Below, piece after piece: positions 43,801 through 58,800 of a stretch of 64,000 bases of DNA. The translations under genes were made by a program, and so were the position numbers. Each line of letters begins with the position of its first letter. Within the stretch, counting starts at the first letter, position 1. The notes beneath the pieces were generated by a model. The model searched no databases, was not told where the DNA came from, and worked only from the letters and a program-made list of their open reading frames with translations. Source of the stretch: Liolophura sinensis (taxonomy: Eukaryota; Mollusca; Polyplacophora; Chitonida; Chitonidae); contig NC_088295.1 in the NCBI RefSeq assembly GCF_032854445.1, positions 3,786,501 through 3,850,500 of the forward strand. The letters run 5' to 3'.

Positions 43801-46800
43801 AATGACTTAGCAGAAGTAGAAGTGCAAACTTAATATTAATATGTCCATCATAACACACCAGAGATTTACTGGCCCTGATGGCCTGCTGACAACTGGTGTA
43901 CGCCTCCAAGGTCTCATTCACACTGTGTAGGCTGCTGATGGATTCCAGAGTCACATGGTCAGTTGCCATGGCAATGCTCAAGGATGTGGAAATACAGTCA
44001 TTCACACTGTCATTGCTTGGAAACTGTTTCCTGCCAACAAAAATCAACCATTGCTGTATCTATCTTATTCATGCTATACAATATAGCAATGGTTAAATAA
44101 TAAAACCAAAATTCCTTCACATATATATTTATTTCTACAATAAAGACTGGTCACATAAAGTAAAAAACAATGCAGGTAGTTTCCTCTGATACATTTCCAC
44201 CAACAACTTTTAATTCATTGCTGGCCAAAACACTGGCCAAAATCTCCCCATAAACCTTTATTTCCAATATGTATATAACAGCCATAGATGTAAAAAGATA
44301 AAAACAATACCAGTAATAAAAAGACTTTCAGATGATGTTATCATGTAACAGGTGTGCCTAGCATGTCAGCCACACTTACCTTAACTGGGTGACTTTCTGT
44401 ACTAAGGTCGTAATGTTGGTTAGCTGGAAAGGATACAAAACAATACAAATTGAGAGGAACAATGGTTACAACCTGGTGTTAATGTAGCTCTGCCTGAAAT
44501 GTTAATAATGGTAATAAATTTACCTAGAGCCTAAACAACCTCAAAACATTGTCTTCAAGCAATAGCTGGAATTTATATCACAGTACATGTACAAGAAGGT
44601 TAAGAAATAAAATACATACCTTCTGCTCAAGAGTGTTTTCAGCTGTTTTTGTGGTTGTAGCTGCCTGTTCAGCTTGTAGACACTATAAAGACAAACAGAG
44701 TTCAGTGAGAGCACTAGTTACATGATTACTCAGGGACAGGATACGGAAATATCTGGTCTCGGTAATCCTCAGATAACGCCTCATCCAATATGAAGGTTAC
44801 TAACACCATATACTTCCGTGTCATATCACTGACCAACCATGTAACAAATTTATCCTGCAAAAGTGCAGAAGACCCATATGTAGACGAATCACTTCCCCCG
44901 CATGTCTACAACATGATCGTTGTTGTCCAATGAAAAACAGAGTATTTTGTCTGAAGTTTATTTTATTTTGTCCTCAAATAAAAATGAATACTTCTAAATC
45001 TGACAAAAACATACCAGTCCCCAGACTACAACATTTGTGTTGTCCTTACATACACTGTTAACAAGGTTCCTAGAAAGTTCCTCAGGGGCCCTAACATATT
45101 CAGAGAAACAGAGTAAGGCATAATGAAACTTCACTTGGTTCAGATGAACAGATTACAGGCATAATGAAAGTTCACTTGGTTCAAAGGAACAGACTACAGG
45201 CATAATGAACGTTCACTGGATTCAGAGTAACAAATTACGGGCATAATTATACTTTAGTGGGTTCTGACTCACCTTGAGCTTTCCTTTAAGTGTAGCCAGT
45301 TCAAATGACAACATATCCTTCTCGGCTTTCTCTCTCTCCAGCCACATTTTGTAGTCTGCCAGTTCATTACGAGATGTTCTGTTCCTCTCGCTGTATGTCA
45401 GTTGTGAACTACAAAATAAAACCAACCCTCCTTTTGTGGTAAATACACACACACACATAACTACATGTAGGGACCCCACAACTGAATGTCTGATATCCAA
45501 TATAGAGACTGTATGGCCAGATGTACAGTCAGGCAAATACACGTGGGTCATCAAGGATAACTTCATCTCATTATAAATAGCCGTCTCTACACAATAACTT
45601 CTCATACTTTTAATGAAGCCAAATTTTTGGCAGTAATATACTACGTTCATTAAAGTATTCTCCAGAAATATTCCTTTTTATAATGACAATATGGTAATTT
45701 AGTAGTAATAATGAAACAAAAATAAACTGAGGCATAAGAAGGGTGTACTTGTTGAGAGTGACTCTGTGTGGTGACCCATTGATGGCCCCTTGACCACGGG
45801 GTGTGCTGGCTTTTGTGGGCAGCATGGTGCGACGTGCAAAACCCCGCTGCATGACCATCTCACTGAGGCTACAATCATCCACATAAAGGTCACCAAACGA
45901 CCCTGTGTTGTCACGTAGCGGGGTGGTGAGCCTGGCCTTCAACACACGACCTTCGGTCTTCTCCTGGACAAACTGTAGGCCCTTCAGACAGAACAGAACG
46001 CCTGTATCAGTACACATCAAAACACAAACCCAGACATCACGGTGCACAAACCCAAACATCAATGTGCACAAACCCACACATCACTTCACACAAACCCACA
46101 CATCACTTCGCACAAACCCAAACATAACTTCGCACAAACCCAGACATCAATGCACACACCCAGACATTCATACACAGACCCAATCATACACCACCCAGTC
46201 ATCAATACACAAACCAGTCATCAATACACCAACCCAGACACGCATACACAAACTCAGATGTCCATACACAAACCCAGACATGCATACACAAACCACTCAT
46301 CAATACATCAACCCAGATGTCCAAACACAACCCAGTCATCAATACACAAACCAGTCATCAACACACCAACCCAGACGTCCACATACAAACCCAGACGTCC
46401 ACACACAAAACCCAGACATCCACACACAAACCCAGACATACATACACAACCTAGACATCAACACACAAACCAGTCATCAATACACCAATCCAGATGTCCA
46501 CACACAACGCCAGACGTCCACACAAATGTAGACATCCATACACAAGCCCAAACATCACTACACAAACCCAAACATCCATACACAAATGTAGACATACATA
46601 CAAAAGTCCAGACATACACACACAAACCAGTCATTAATACACAAACCCATTACGTTTTTTTTTTCATTTTACCAAATTAGACCACATGACCAACCCAATA
46701 CTCATGGTGCCCTCGCTTGCATGACCAGAATATTGTTGTTTTTCACAAATTTTGTGCAGGAAGCTAAGAGCCAGATGTTCTGGAAGTCCATGACAACAAA

Positions 46801-49800
46801 CCGAGCCCAAATTCACAGTTGCTGTTACATTCCCCAGAACATCGATATTTTGCCCTAAAGCCTTTCTTCACCCGAATCAATGACCCAACGTAAAAGGTAA
46901 GATGTCAAAAATATTACCCGAGAAGATTCAGACTGCTTTTGTATAAGGTTGCCTCTGACAGCTAAAAACATGGAGCTTAGAATACTGGTGTGGCAGAATA
47001 CAATAACTTCCTTGATGTGTCAAACATATGCAGCTTTCTGACAAAGACATTCAGCTTAGCTGAAACTGCTCAACACTGAAAGAATTCTACATTCTGTCCA
47101 TTCTCTTCTTTTAGTTTTACTCTGTCTTAAGCCAACATGTCAGTAATGTCTGTAGCTATCATTTCTGGGTCACCACTTGCTTACATAAATATTTTTTCAG
47201 AACCATTGTGTGTATAAACATGTAAGTAGCACTTAAACATTTCTGTTCAATATTCACCAACCATGTTGCTTAAGAGCAAAGTTTTGAAACTATTTTTGGC
47301 ACTGTACAATTAGTCTGTTTGGAATCCCGTGAAATGATTCTGAGAGGATATTCTGACAATACCCACATACATGCACCAATCCCAAAATGTATACACTCAT
47401 AAAAACAATATCATTATGTTTACATGTCACTAATTTAACACACTGCAAAGACGCCAAGAACTTTTTCCCTGTATGTTTATATCTTCCCCCATGTTATAAA
47501 TTTTTTTTTACTTTTTATCTTCCACACTGATTGCTACACCCCTCCAGACCTCACCGCTAAGAAAGGGTCGGGACTCACAGTCTGACTATCAATATCGTTC
47601 TTTACAGCTAGGCCATGAAGGACGATCTTTTTGGCGAAGGGTTTGACATTGGCCAGGGACTGTGGGATCTCCACCAAGTCATCCAAGGCCTTCTCCTCCA
47701 GATTACCAAAGTCCACGTACAGAACCTTCACCTAAAACAAACCAGAGCGTCAATACAAATGTTCCTAGTTACACATGTATACATTTTCCTGGACTGTTAC
47801 ACCAAAGAGAACAAGACAGACGCTATTGATTTTCCACATTCATCTGCAGGTTGCTGGCAAATTATGGTGAGTTAATTCCAAACACCAAGGTTTTCGAGGT
47901 CCCAAACCCTGATTTCTGCAAAATTACACGAGCTGAATTCAAGCAGCCAAGCTCAAGGTGAAGTCATTCTCTGCTGCAATGTAATAGTTTTTTACAATTC
48001 TCAGCAATACAAACACTGAAAACAAAAAAACAATACAAGATTATTGTCTCACATTATTATCATGAAGTTTCCTAAATGCATGTTTTAGAAAGGAAGCCTC
48101 AAATCCCAAAACACAACACTTGCAACATCTATTAAAGCACTGTGCGCAGCATGGTTTCATGTATCCCTCACCTTTCCCTTGATGGAGTGAAGTTGTCTGA
48201 CAGAGCATCTATACCAACAGCCATCCTGTGAATACTGAGTCGCGTAATGCTGCCAACAGAAACATAACATAAACAAAGTCATTGACACTGTCGCAGGTGT
48301 TACATCTGTACACACACATGAATCTGATAGTTATTAAATCTATTTTACTCAGCCTTCAGAATCTTCAGCCATGAATATGAACAATGGCACTGGAAAACTG
48401 GGGCAGCAGTCCACACAGGACAGAGGTACAGTTACTGGCTAACCAAAACTAAGATTCTCTTACACATGGCATTGGCCTTGTGGGGTCACAGTAGCATTGC
48501 TATCGAGTGGTCAGCACGCATGTGATCTTCAAAGAGACAAAAATAGTCCCTCTGATTACCCTATAAATAGGGCCTCTACCCCAGTGTCCACATTTTTTTA
48601 GCTATTATGCCATCAGCAGCGCGTTTTCACAAATGTCGAACAAGTGTGCGCATGGGCTTGAAGAAGGGTGTACTGCGACGTGAGGTCAGAGTGACGAGGT
48701 CACAGAATCTGACCTGCGACAAATGTTTGGCTCAGATGCCGAGTCTGGGTTGCCACACTTTGAAAGTTGGCAGGACAGAGTCCCGTCATGGCTGTGTCTA
48801 GGGATCTGGACAGGGTGGTTCCAGAGAAGGACAAATCTGCGACAAAGGTAAAAAAAAACAATGAGGTTTCTATCCAGAGGATCGCACGTAAAAACTCGGC
48901 ATTTCTCAGCTTTTAAATAAGCTTGATGCCTTCATGCAGTCTCAATCGACTGCCCTGCCCACCGAATACAATAGTGTACAGCCAGCTAAGGATTACATGT
49001 CCAACACTGGTCCCTTAGACCTAAATTCGCTCGACGATACCGAGCAGGCTGATGACGAGTATTACAGACTTTATGCAAAAAGCATGTACTCGTCCTACTG
49101 ACGTAGACGAAATTCAGAAGAGGTTTGAGGTGCCTCATAATTGTGAGGAGCTTTTACCACCAAGAGATTTGGAGTTCATTGCACCCTAGGGTGAGAGGGC
49201 ATGACCTGGTTCTGCGTAAAGTTCAGACTTTGATGGGGGCTGTGGCAGGTCTGTTTTGGCCGAATAAGCGTAGGCATTTGGCCTCTGATGCACTGGCCTT
49301 ATGGGCTAATGTGTTCTTCAATGTATCTGTTTCTAGGTGCATGGCTGTTGAACCATCCTGAGCTAAAAGGTACATGTTTGTTTGGGGATAATGCCCGCTG
49401 ACCAGCCAAGGACTAAGCACCTTTCCAGTGAGGAAGTACTGGTCAGTATTGATATACATGCCTTCAATTTGGTTTGAGCAGCTAACATAGAACATATAGT
49501 AAAACAGATAAACCAGTTTATGGCTATTAACTCTTTCTGGCCAATAGGTGTGGGTATTGTATCGATGATTCTTTAATTACGAATGCTAGTAGTAGTGTGT
49601 GTACTTCTCAAAATGGTTTAGTTTTGAGTACGTTCTGTAAGATGGGTCTTGTGCCAAACTTGGAAAAATCTGTTTTGACACCCACACAAGAAATTACTTA
49701 TTTGGGCTTTGTAATTAATTCCTCCAATTTAACAATTGGTCATGGGTGCTTTGTTCAGTAGCTGTGTTAAAAGCCTCCATATGTACAATACGTGAGGTGG

Positions 49801-52800
49801 CTAGTTTTATTGGCTTCACTACATTACAGATATCTTGACCATGATAAGATTGCAGCGTTTCACCCAAAACAGTCATATGACAGTGTTATGATTTTGTCTG
49901 ACAAAAGTCATGAAGGCATAAAATGGTGGATTAATAATGTTCGATGTATGAATTCAGCTGGGTTTAAGTTGCCTCCTGTGGATTTGTGCTTCAGACCGAT
50001 GTCTCCAATTTAGGTTGGGGTGGTGTGCCAGACTATCGTACTGCTAATGGCAGGTGGTCGAGTGAGGAGTCTAAATTGCACATAAATCAGTTGGAGTTTT
50101 TAGCTGTGTATTTCGCACTACTGGCCCTTATGGTGAAATCTGACAGCATGACAGTAGTTAGTTACATCAATAATGTTGGAGATCGAAAGTTTAAGTTACT
50201 TGAGCTCGCAGATAGAATATTTACGTGGACTGACAATCAGCCGTGTTTTTTGAGCGTTAGATTCTTGACTGGCAGATCAACCTTAGCACCAGACTGACTT
50301 TCACGAGATTTTAGTGATTCAACTTAACGGATGCTGGATCGGTCCATGTTTACACATATCGAGAAAAGGTTTTTTGAACCTGATATAGATTTGTTTGCCT
50401 TGAGACTGAATAATCAAATTGATTGTTATGCATCCTGCGTACCGGATCCTTACGCTCATTTAGTGGATACATAGTAGGGCAAGTTTAAATCCTTTCTGTT
50501 TCCCTCCTTTCAGGATCTTGGGCAGAGTCTTGGCCAAGTTGAATCATGACAGTGTGCAGAAAGCGATTCTTGTCATTCCCTACTGGAAGAATCAGAATTG
50601 GTTCTCTCAGATCACAGGCATGTTGACAAAGTTGCTTGTTTGTTTGCCTCGGCGTCCAAATCTGGTCACCCTACCCGGGACAGATCAATGTCATCCAATG
50701 GGGAGGAAGCTTCAGGTAGTGCTCTGTCAAGTATCTGGACGAGCCTCAGAGCATCAGGATCTTCTGCATACGGTGCCAACATTTTTGTCATGGTGATCAT
50801 CTACCTGCCTTCAGTATGAAGTCGTCTGGCGTTCTAGTGTTCTGCGGTGTTACAAGCGAAGTGGGAATCCCCTCAGCCGTCCCATAGAGACGTGATAAAC
50901 GATTTAGCAGGACTTCAGCACTTAAGTTCTTAACACTCACAGATCCATTTTATCGCAGACATTTAAGAGTATGGATTATGATTTTCCTGACATTTTAGTT
51001 CAGAGGTTCATGAAAGGTTGTTTTGAGGCTTGGCCGCCTCATCCTAGATACAGCTGTACTAGGGTGTTAGACTATTTAAAGTCTTGTACACCATCAGGAG
51101 AGTCATCCTTGAAGTGTCTTACTTTTAACCTTACCTCTTTGCTAACTCGTTACTGCACTGAGGGTGCAAACACTGAAAGCCCTGAGGGTTTCTAATATTA
51201 TTTGTTCAAACAGTGGAAATCAGGTGGTGCTTATAATTGATTAGTTGTTGAAGACTAGTAGGAGGAACAGGCCTCCAATACCTACTGAGTTGGTTTCCTA
51301 CATGGGCAAAAGTTTATGTGCTGTTAGAACTTTGTTGATGTACCTGAAGAAAACTACGAATAGTCAGAAAAGCGATCAGTTATTAGTTTCTTATCAAACT
51401 CGTTCAGGCCGGGATCATCTCGAGATGGCTGACAGAAGTGTTATTGTTGTCAGGGAAAGATACAGCGGTGTTTAAAGGACATTCAAATGGTTCAGCTGCA
51501 AAGTGGGCAGCTTCTCGTAGGAGAGTGTCTGTAAAGGATATCCTGGATGTAGCTGACTGGTTATGTGCTGCCACATTTCACAATTTCTACCGTAAGCCTT
51601 TACAGGCACCCAAGGGGCATTCTTTTATGCACAGTGTGTTATTTTTTTTTGGAGTCTCCAGTGTGGTTGGAGATAATAAATAATGAGAATCTGCTCGTAT
51701 TTGTGCCTGTTGTTCATTCTTTAAACATGCTACTGTCACCCCGAAAGGCCAAGGCCGTGCGTAAAAGAAATCCACCCCCCCCCCCCCAATCATACCAGTA
51801 CCTCCGATGTGCCGGATGAGAGGGATTGAGTATGGAGAATGAATGGTGTTTACTCTGGGAAGTGAATTCCCCTTTGGATTTCTAACAGGCACTTGTGTTT
51901 TAAAAAACTGTGGACACAGGGGTGGAGGCCCTATTTATAGGATAATCAGAAGGACTATTTTTGTCTCTTTGAAGATAACATACACGCTGACCGCTCCATA
52001 GCAATGCTACTCTGACCCCTCACGGCCGAAAGGACATGTTATGCTAACAGACTCCCATTCAGCTGGCGCATCAGAGATGCTGGCATGAGAGTGGGGAATC
52101 ATCTGCATACATATTAATATTTCCCTAAAGCTATAGGATATTTTTGAAATCACCATTTTCCACCAGGAGGATGGCATACGTTTTCTGTCTCAGACACATG
52201 TATCCTAAGGTTAGCCTACAGACCAGAGGATACCACTTTGTATAGCTATGCCACAGGCAAAATGCTCCAGAGGATCGAAATTTTTTATCACCAGCAAGTC
52301 AAAGGTACCATATTCACGAGAACTGACACATAAACGCTATTTATGGGAACACAGGACAAATTTTTCTATACAATTCACTACTGTAAATGAGATGCTACTC
52401 CCCTTTACCTTTCTCCCTGGAGCAGTGTTGATAATAACGCACTTACCTTACCAGAAACAGGGGTGCTTTTCACCTTGGATGCTGCAGGGCAGGTCTGTTC
52501 TAGCTTTTTGGTCATGTTGCGCAACCCCTCAGCAGATTGTTCAGTAATGGTCTGAACCCACAAGGAGATCACACTCTCCACATGCGTCACAACAACTTGC
52601 TCCTAACAAACAAAACGGTATAGTCAGACAAAACGTCACAACATCTGAATCCAAGTAGCAAAGGTACTGACAAGTCAGAACTACAGCAACTACTGGATCC
52701 ACACGCAGCAGACTGAACCAAGTATTGTCAAATAACGAAAACTAAACATAAATAAATTAAAAATAACCGAACAGAAAGTGGAATACCGCTTTAGTCCTCT

Positions 52801-55800
52801 CCGTCCCATTTCCCTGTTCCCTCACCATCAATTTCTCAATGTCTTCTCCATCCCATTTCCCTGTTCCCTCACCATCCATCTCTCAATGTCCTCTCCATCC
52901 CATTTCCCTGTTCCCTCACCATCAATCTCTCAATGTCCTCTCCATCCCATTTCCCTGTTCCCTCACCATCAATCTCTCAATGTCCTCTCCATCCCATTTC
53001 CCTGTTCCCTCACCATCAATTTCTCAATGTCCTCTCCATCCCATTTCCCTGTTCCCTCACCATCAATCTCTCAATGTCTTCTCCATCCCATTTCCCTGTT
53101 CCCTCACCATCCATCTCTAAATGTCCTCTCCATCCCATTTCCCTGTTCCCTCACCATCAATCTCTCAATGTCCTCTCCATCCCATTTCCCTGTTCCCTCA
53201 CCATCCATCTCTCAATGTCCTCTCCATCCCATTTCCCTGTTCCCTCACCATCAATCTCTCAATGTCCTCTCTATCCCATTTCCCTACATTCGAGATCAAG
53301 CACCTTTCTACATGATCCTATGGTACTGAGACTAAGCTTGTGTATAGATGGGCGCCATAAGCACAGTAATTTTTGATAGAGGAGTATCAGATACTTAAGT
53401 ATTTTCAGATTCCTTGAGTCTAAATCTGTATCAGTGTTATAAAATCAAGCAACTACCTTCATCTGAAATAATCTAAAACATCCAAAATAAAAATGGACTA
53501 TTTACTCATGTATTAGCTAATGAATATTAAGTTATTCAACATGGCGGCGCCCACAAAAGACGGCGTGAAAAGAGAGTTTGAAGAAGTAATCATGCATGCC
53601 AAGGCCAGCAGTGACGTTTTTGTAGAGTTAAAGATAAAGCCGATCACCGCTCTTTGTGCGGCATGTGAGTATAGAGATGTCATTGCAGTCATCTCTATCA
53701 TTATTTGATTGGTGTTTTACGCCATACTCAAGAATATTTCACTTATACGACGGCGGCCAGCGTTATGGTGGGTGGAAACAGGGCAGAGCCCGACCATCCG
53801 CAGGTTGCTGTCAGACCTTCCCACTTACGGCCGGAGAGGAAGCCAGCATGAGCTGGACTCGAACTCACAGCGACCGCATAGGTGAGAGGCTCCTGAGTCA
53901 TTACACTGCGCTAGCGCAATAACCAACTGAGCCACGGAGGCCCCGTCATTGCACTCTAAACGACTGGGTATGGTAAAAGTCTTGTATATCAGCTTATGCC
54001 CCAAGTGGGTCATCCATCGCAGAGAACACAGTGAAGAATTCACGATAAGCATTGTTGAATCCCCTGTGAATTCTACTATGCAAAATCAAGTGGAAAGTGT
54101 GTAAACATATTTAAACTGAGGTGGTTCAGCTTGAGCACTGACGGAGATGATAATGATACCCACGAGGCCTGTAAATAGTGCACTGCTCAACAGTTCAGTA
54201 CTTTCGTCATGACATGCTGTTGTTCACAGGAGAAAGTAGTCATCTCAGACCAGGTGACGTAATGCACAAGCCTGGCTTCCCACGTCACTACTGTCTAAAG
54301 TATGGCGCCCAAGTCTATTAGAGATGTAATCTCAAGGGTACATCTCTATTTTAGAATGACTTTCCCTAACCCTCTCCATTCCCTTGCCCTGCATCATCCC
54401 TATCCCCTGGCCCTCTCCATTCCGTTACCCTGCCCCCTTTCCATCCCTATCTCTTAACTCTATACCCTGGCCATGTTTCCTCAATCCCTATCCCTTAAGC
54501 CTCTCCATTCCCTTGCCCTCCCTCTCCATCCCTATCCCTTAACCCTCTCCAGAGCCTTGCTCCCGCCTCAACATTCCCTTTCCCTGCACCCTCTCCATTC
54601 CTATCCCTTAACCCTCTCCATTCCTATCCCTTAACCCTCTCCATTCCCTAGCCCTGCACCCTCTCTATCCATATCCCCTAATCATCTACATTCCCTTGCC
54701 CTGCACCCTCTCCATTCCTATCCCTTTATCCTCTCCATTCCCTAGCCCTGCACCCTCTCTATCCCTATCCCCTAATCATCTACATTCCCTTGCCCTGCAC
54801 CCTCTCTATCCCTATCCCCTAATCATCTACATTCCCTAGCCCTGCACCCTCTCTATCACTATCCCCTAATCATCTACATTCCCTTGCCCTGCACCCTCTC
54901 TAGCCCTATCCCCTAATCATCTACATTCCCTTTCCCTCCACCCTCTCCATTCCTATCCCTTAACCCTCTCCATTCCCTAGCCCTGCACCCTCTCTATCCC
55001 TATCCCCCTAATCATCTACATTCCCTTTCCCTCCACCCTCTCCATTCCTATCCCCTAATCATCTGCATTCCCTTGCCCTGCACCCGGCTCCATCCCTATC
55101 TTTTAACCCTCTCCATGCCCTTGCCCTGCACCCGCTCCATCCCTATCCCCTAACCCTCTCCATTCCCTTGCCCTGCTCCATTTCTCTCATTCCTTGTTGA
55201 GCCTCACCTCTTTGTTGACATCGCCCAGCTGTGACAGGTCAGAGTCTGAGCCCTGGGACCTCTTGTCGGACAGATCTGACTGAGGCACTGAAAATGTCAA
55301 ATATTCAGAGATAAAGACTTCCTCTACTTGATATTCAGAGTCCTGTGTGTGCATGGTCTAAAATACTATGGTGTACAATGTTACAAAACAAGCTAAAAAC
55401 ATTACTCAATAGAGAACAGTATGACAAACCAATAATGATTATTGATATGTGATCATAAACACTGAAACAAATCATTATCAATATAGTTTACAGTATTATA
55501 AATACTTGAAATTTCTAAGTAGTGGATGGTTGTGGATTTCCCCCAGGCTCTGCCCAATTTCCTCCCGCCATAATGCTGATAGTGCTTTATGAGTGGAATA
55601 TTCTTGAGTATGGCGTACACCACTAATCAAATAAACAAATAAATCAGAAGAGGGCCGGTTACCAATATCGGGTGAGTTGTAACCCTCCTTGGAGCTGCGA
55701 CCAAATGAATGCTTTCTGATGCCTTCCACATCTCCAGCATCACTGGCTCCTCCCCTGTTTAGAACAATAATGTATGGACTTTATATCAATTTGGAATGAT

Positions 55801-58800
55801 CATACATACTTCTTCAAGAGTGATCACATATCAGTTACCTGGAATGATCAGACACACTTCTTCAAGAGTGATCACATATCAGTTACCTGGAATGATCAGA
55901 CACACTTCCTCGAGCGTGATCACATATCAGTTACCTGGAATGATCAGACACACTTCCTCGAGCGTGATCACATATCAGTTACCTGGAATGATCAGACACA
56001 CTTCCTCGAGCGTGATCACATATCAGTTACCTGGAATGATCAGACACACTTCCTCGAGCGTGATCACATATCAGTTACCTGGAATGATCAGACACACTTC
56101 CTCCAGCGTGATCACATATCAGTTACCTGGAATGATCAGACACACTTCCTCCAGCGTGATCACATATCAGTTACCTGGAATGATCAGACACACTTCCTCG
56201 AGCATGATCACATATCAGTTACTTGGAATGATCAGACACACTTCCTCGAGCATGATCACAAATCAGTTACTTGGAATGATCAGACATACCTCCTCGAGCA
56301 TGATCAGATATCAGTTACTTGGAATGATCAGACACACTTCCTCGAGCATGATCACATATCAGTTACTTGGAATGATCAGACACACTTCCTCGAGCATGAT
56401 CACATATCAGTTACTTGGAATGATCAGACACACTTCCTCGAGCATGATCACATATCAGTTACCTGAATGATCAGACACACTTCCTCGAGCATGATCACAT
56501 ATCAGTTACCTTGGAATGATCAGACACACTTCCTCGAGCGTGATCACATATCAGTTATCTGGAATGATCAGACACACTTCCTCGAGCATGATCACATATC
56601 AGTTACTTGGAATGATCAGACACACTTCCTCGAGCATGATCAAATATCAGTTACCTGGAATGATCAGACACCCTTCCTCTAGCGTGATCACATATCAGTT
56701 ACTTGGAATGATCATACATACTTCCTCGAGCATGATCACATATCAGTTACCTGGAATGATCAGACACACTCTCCTCGAGCATGATCACATATCAGTTACC
56801 TGGAATGATCAGACACACTTCCTCGAGCATGATCACATATCAGTTACCTGGAATGATCAGACACACTTCCTCGAGCATGATCACATATCAGTTACTTGGA
56901 ATGATCAGACACACTTCCTCCAGCGTGATCACATATCAGTTACCTGGAATGATCAGACACACTTCCTCGAGCGTGATCACATATCAGTTACCTGGAATGA
57001 TCAGACACACTTCCTCCAGCGTGATCACATATCAGTTACCTGGAATGATCAGACACACTTCCTCCAGCGTGATCACATATCAGTTACCTGGAATGATCAG
57101 ACACACTTCCTCGAGCATGATCACATATCAGTTACTTGGAATGATCATACATACCTCCTCGAGCGTGATCACATATCAGTTACTTGGAATGATCATACAT
57201 ACCTCCTCGAGCGTGATCACATATCAGTTACTTGGAACGATCAGGCACACTTCCTCGAGCGTGATCACATATCAGTTACCTGGAATGATCAGACACACTT
57301 CCTCGAGCGTGATCACATATCAGTTACCTGGAATGATCAGACACACTTCCTCGAGCATGATCACATATCAGTTACTTGGAATGATCATACATACCTCCTC
57401 GAGCATGATCACATATCAGTTACTTGGAACGATCAGGCATACTTCCTAGAGCATGATCACATATCAGTTACTTGGAATGATCATACATACCTCCTCGAGC
57501 ATGATCACATATCAGTTACTTGGAACGATCAGACACACTTCCTCGAGCATGATCACATATCAGTTACTTGGAATGATCATACATACCTCCTCGAGCATGA
57601 TCACATATCAGTTACCTGGAATGATCAGACACACTTCCTCGAGCGTGATCACATATCAGTTACCTGGAATGATCAGACACACTTCCTCGAGCATGATCAC
57701 ATATCAGTTACTTGGAATGATCATACATACCTCCTCGAGCATGATCACATATCAGTTACTTGGAACGATCAGGCATACTTCCTAGAGCATGATCTCACAT
57801 ATCAGTTACTGGATCAGAGATGAAGGAATAACAAACAATCAGAGTACTGACTTCCTTTAACAGCTTCCGTTAACAAGAAAACTGAGTAGATATGTTTACT
57901 TACTTCTTTGATCTGCGAACAAGTACTTTTTTCCCACGTATTTCCAGACCTTGATTCCCTCTGCAGGCATCATCAGCATCAGACTCTAAGTAATACCGCA
58001 CATACCTATAACAGATCAACAGTCAATACACCGTTAGGAGTTATGATTGTGAATATGTGATACCCGTATCTTGTCAAATGGCATGACGTACAATTCAACT
58101 ACTCAACTTATGAACAGTGACGCTGTTATACACATTGTTATACACATTGTTATACACATTGTTAAACACATACAATAAGTTCGACAGAGTGAGCGTCGTA
58201 CTTAACAATTTTTTCAGTCATATAAAGACGAAGGCATCCTTAGGGTGCATGTACGTGTACTGTGCCTCCTTGATGCAGGACGGATTTCCACCGCTCTTTT
58301 ATCTAGTGCTGCTTCACGGAGACGCCTTACCGTAGGCAAGTAAGGTGCACTGCCCGAGCCATTATACTGATACAGATAAACCAGTTGTTGCACTATCCCC
58401 TTCATGCTGAATGTCAAGTGAAAAAGTTACAGCTTCCTCTTTTAAGGTCTTCGGTGCGACTTGGCCCAAGATTGACCCTGGATCTACCACTCCCGAAGCG
58501 GACGCACTACCACCTGTGCTGTCGGGGCCGGTGAGTTCAATGGTGGGCATCTAGCTACCAGTTACCTACAGATTTGTACTTCCAGAAAGAAATTTCCAGG
58601 TACACCTACTTGGACTAAAGTTTTTCCTTTACTTTGTGTAATTCTCTCTACTGGCTACTTCTGAAGGGTTGACTCGTATTCAAGAATATAACGAAAGCCC
58701 TTATGTCCAGGCTATCAACCAATTTGCAGGAAGCTAAAAGCAACCATCGTGAATATTCATCCCAGACAAAATACCTTTACCTGTTATAATACTTTTACTT

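Noticed and set aside
46042-46680. Thr/His/Asn-rich frames of over 200 codons
   Set aside because: Produced by a 16-18-bp array upstream of STK31 exon 9, with no start context or splice support.
48607-51683. Several moderate plus-strand frames as host genes
   Set aside because: They are fragments of a degraded DIRS element between inverted terminal repeats.
55774-57823. Long repetitive frames (e.g. HISVTWNDQTHF units)
   Set aside because: The 48-bp array unit is a multiple of three. Several frames are open together and the region is an intron of the STK31 homologue.
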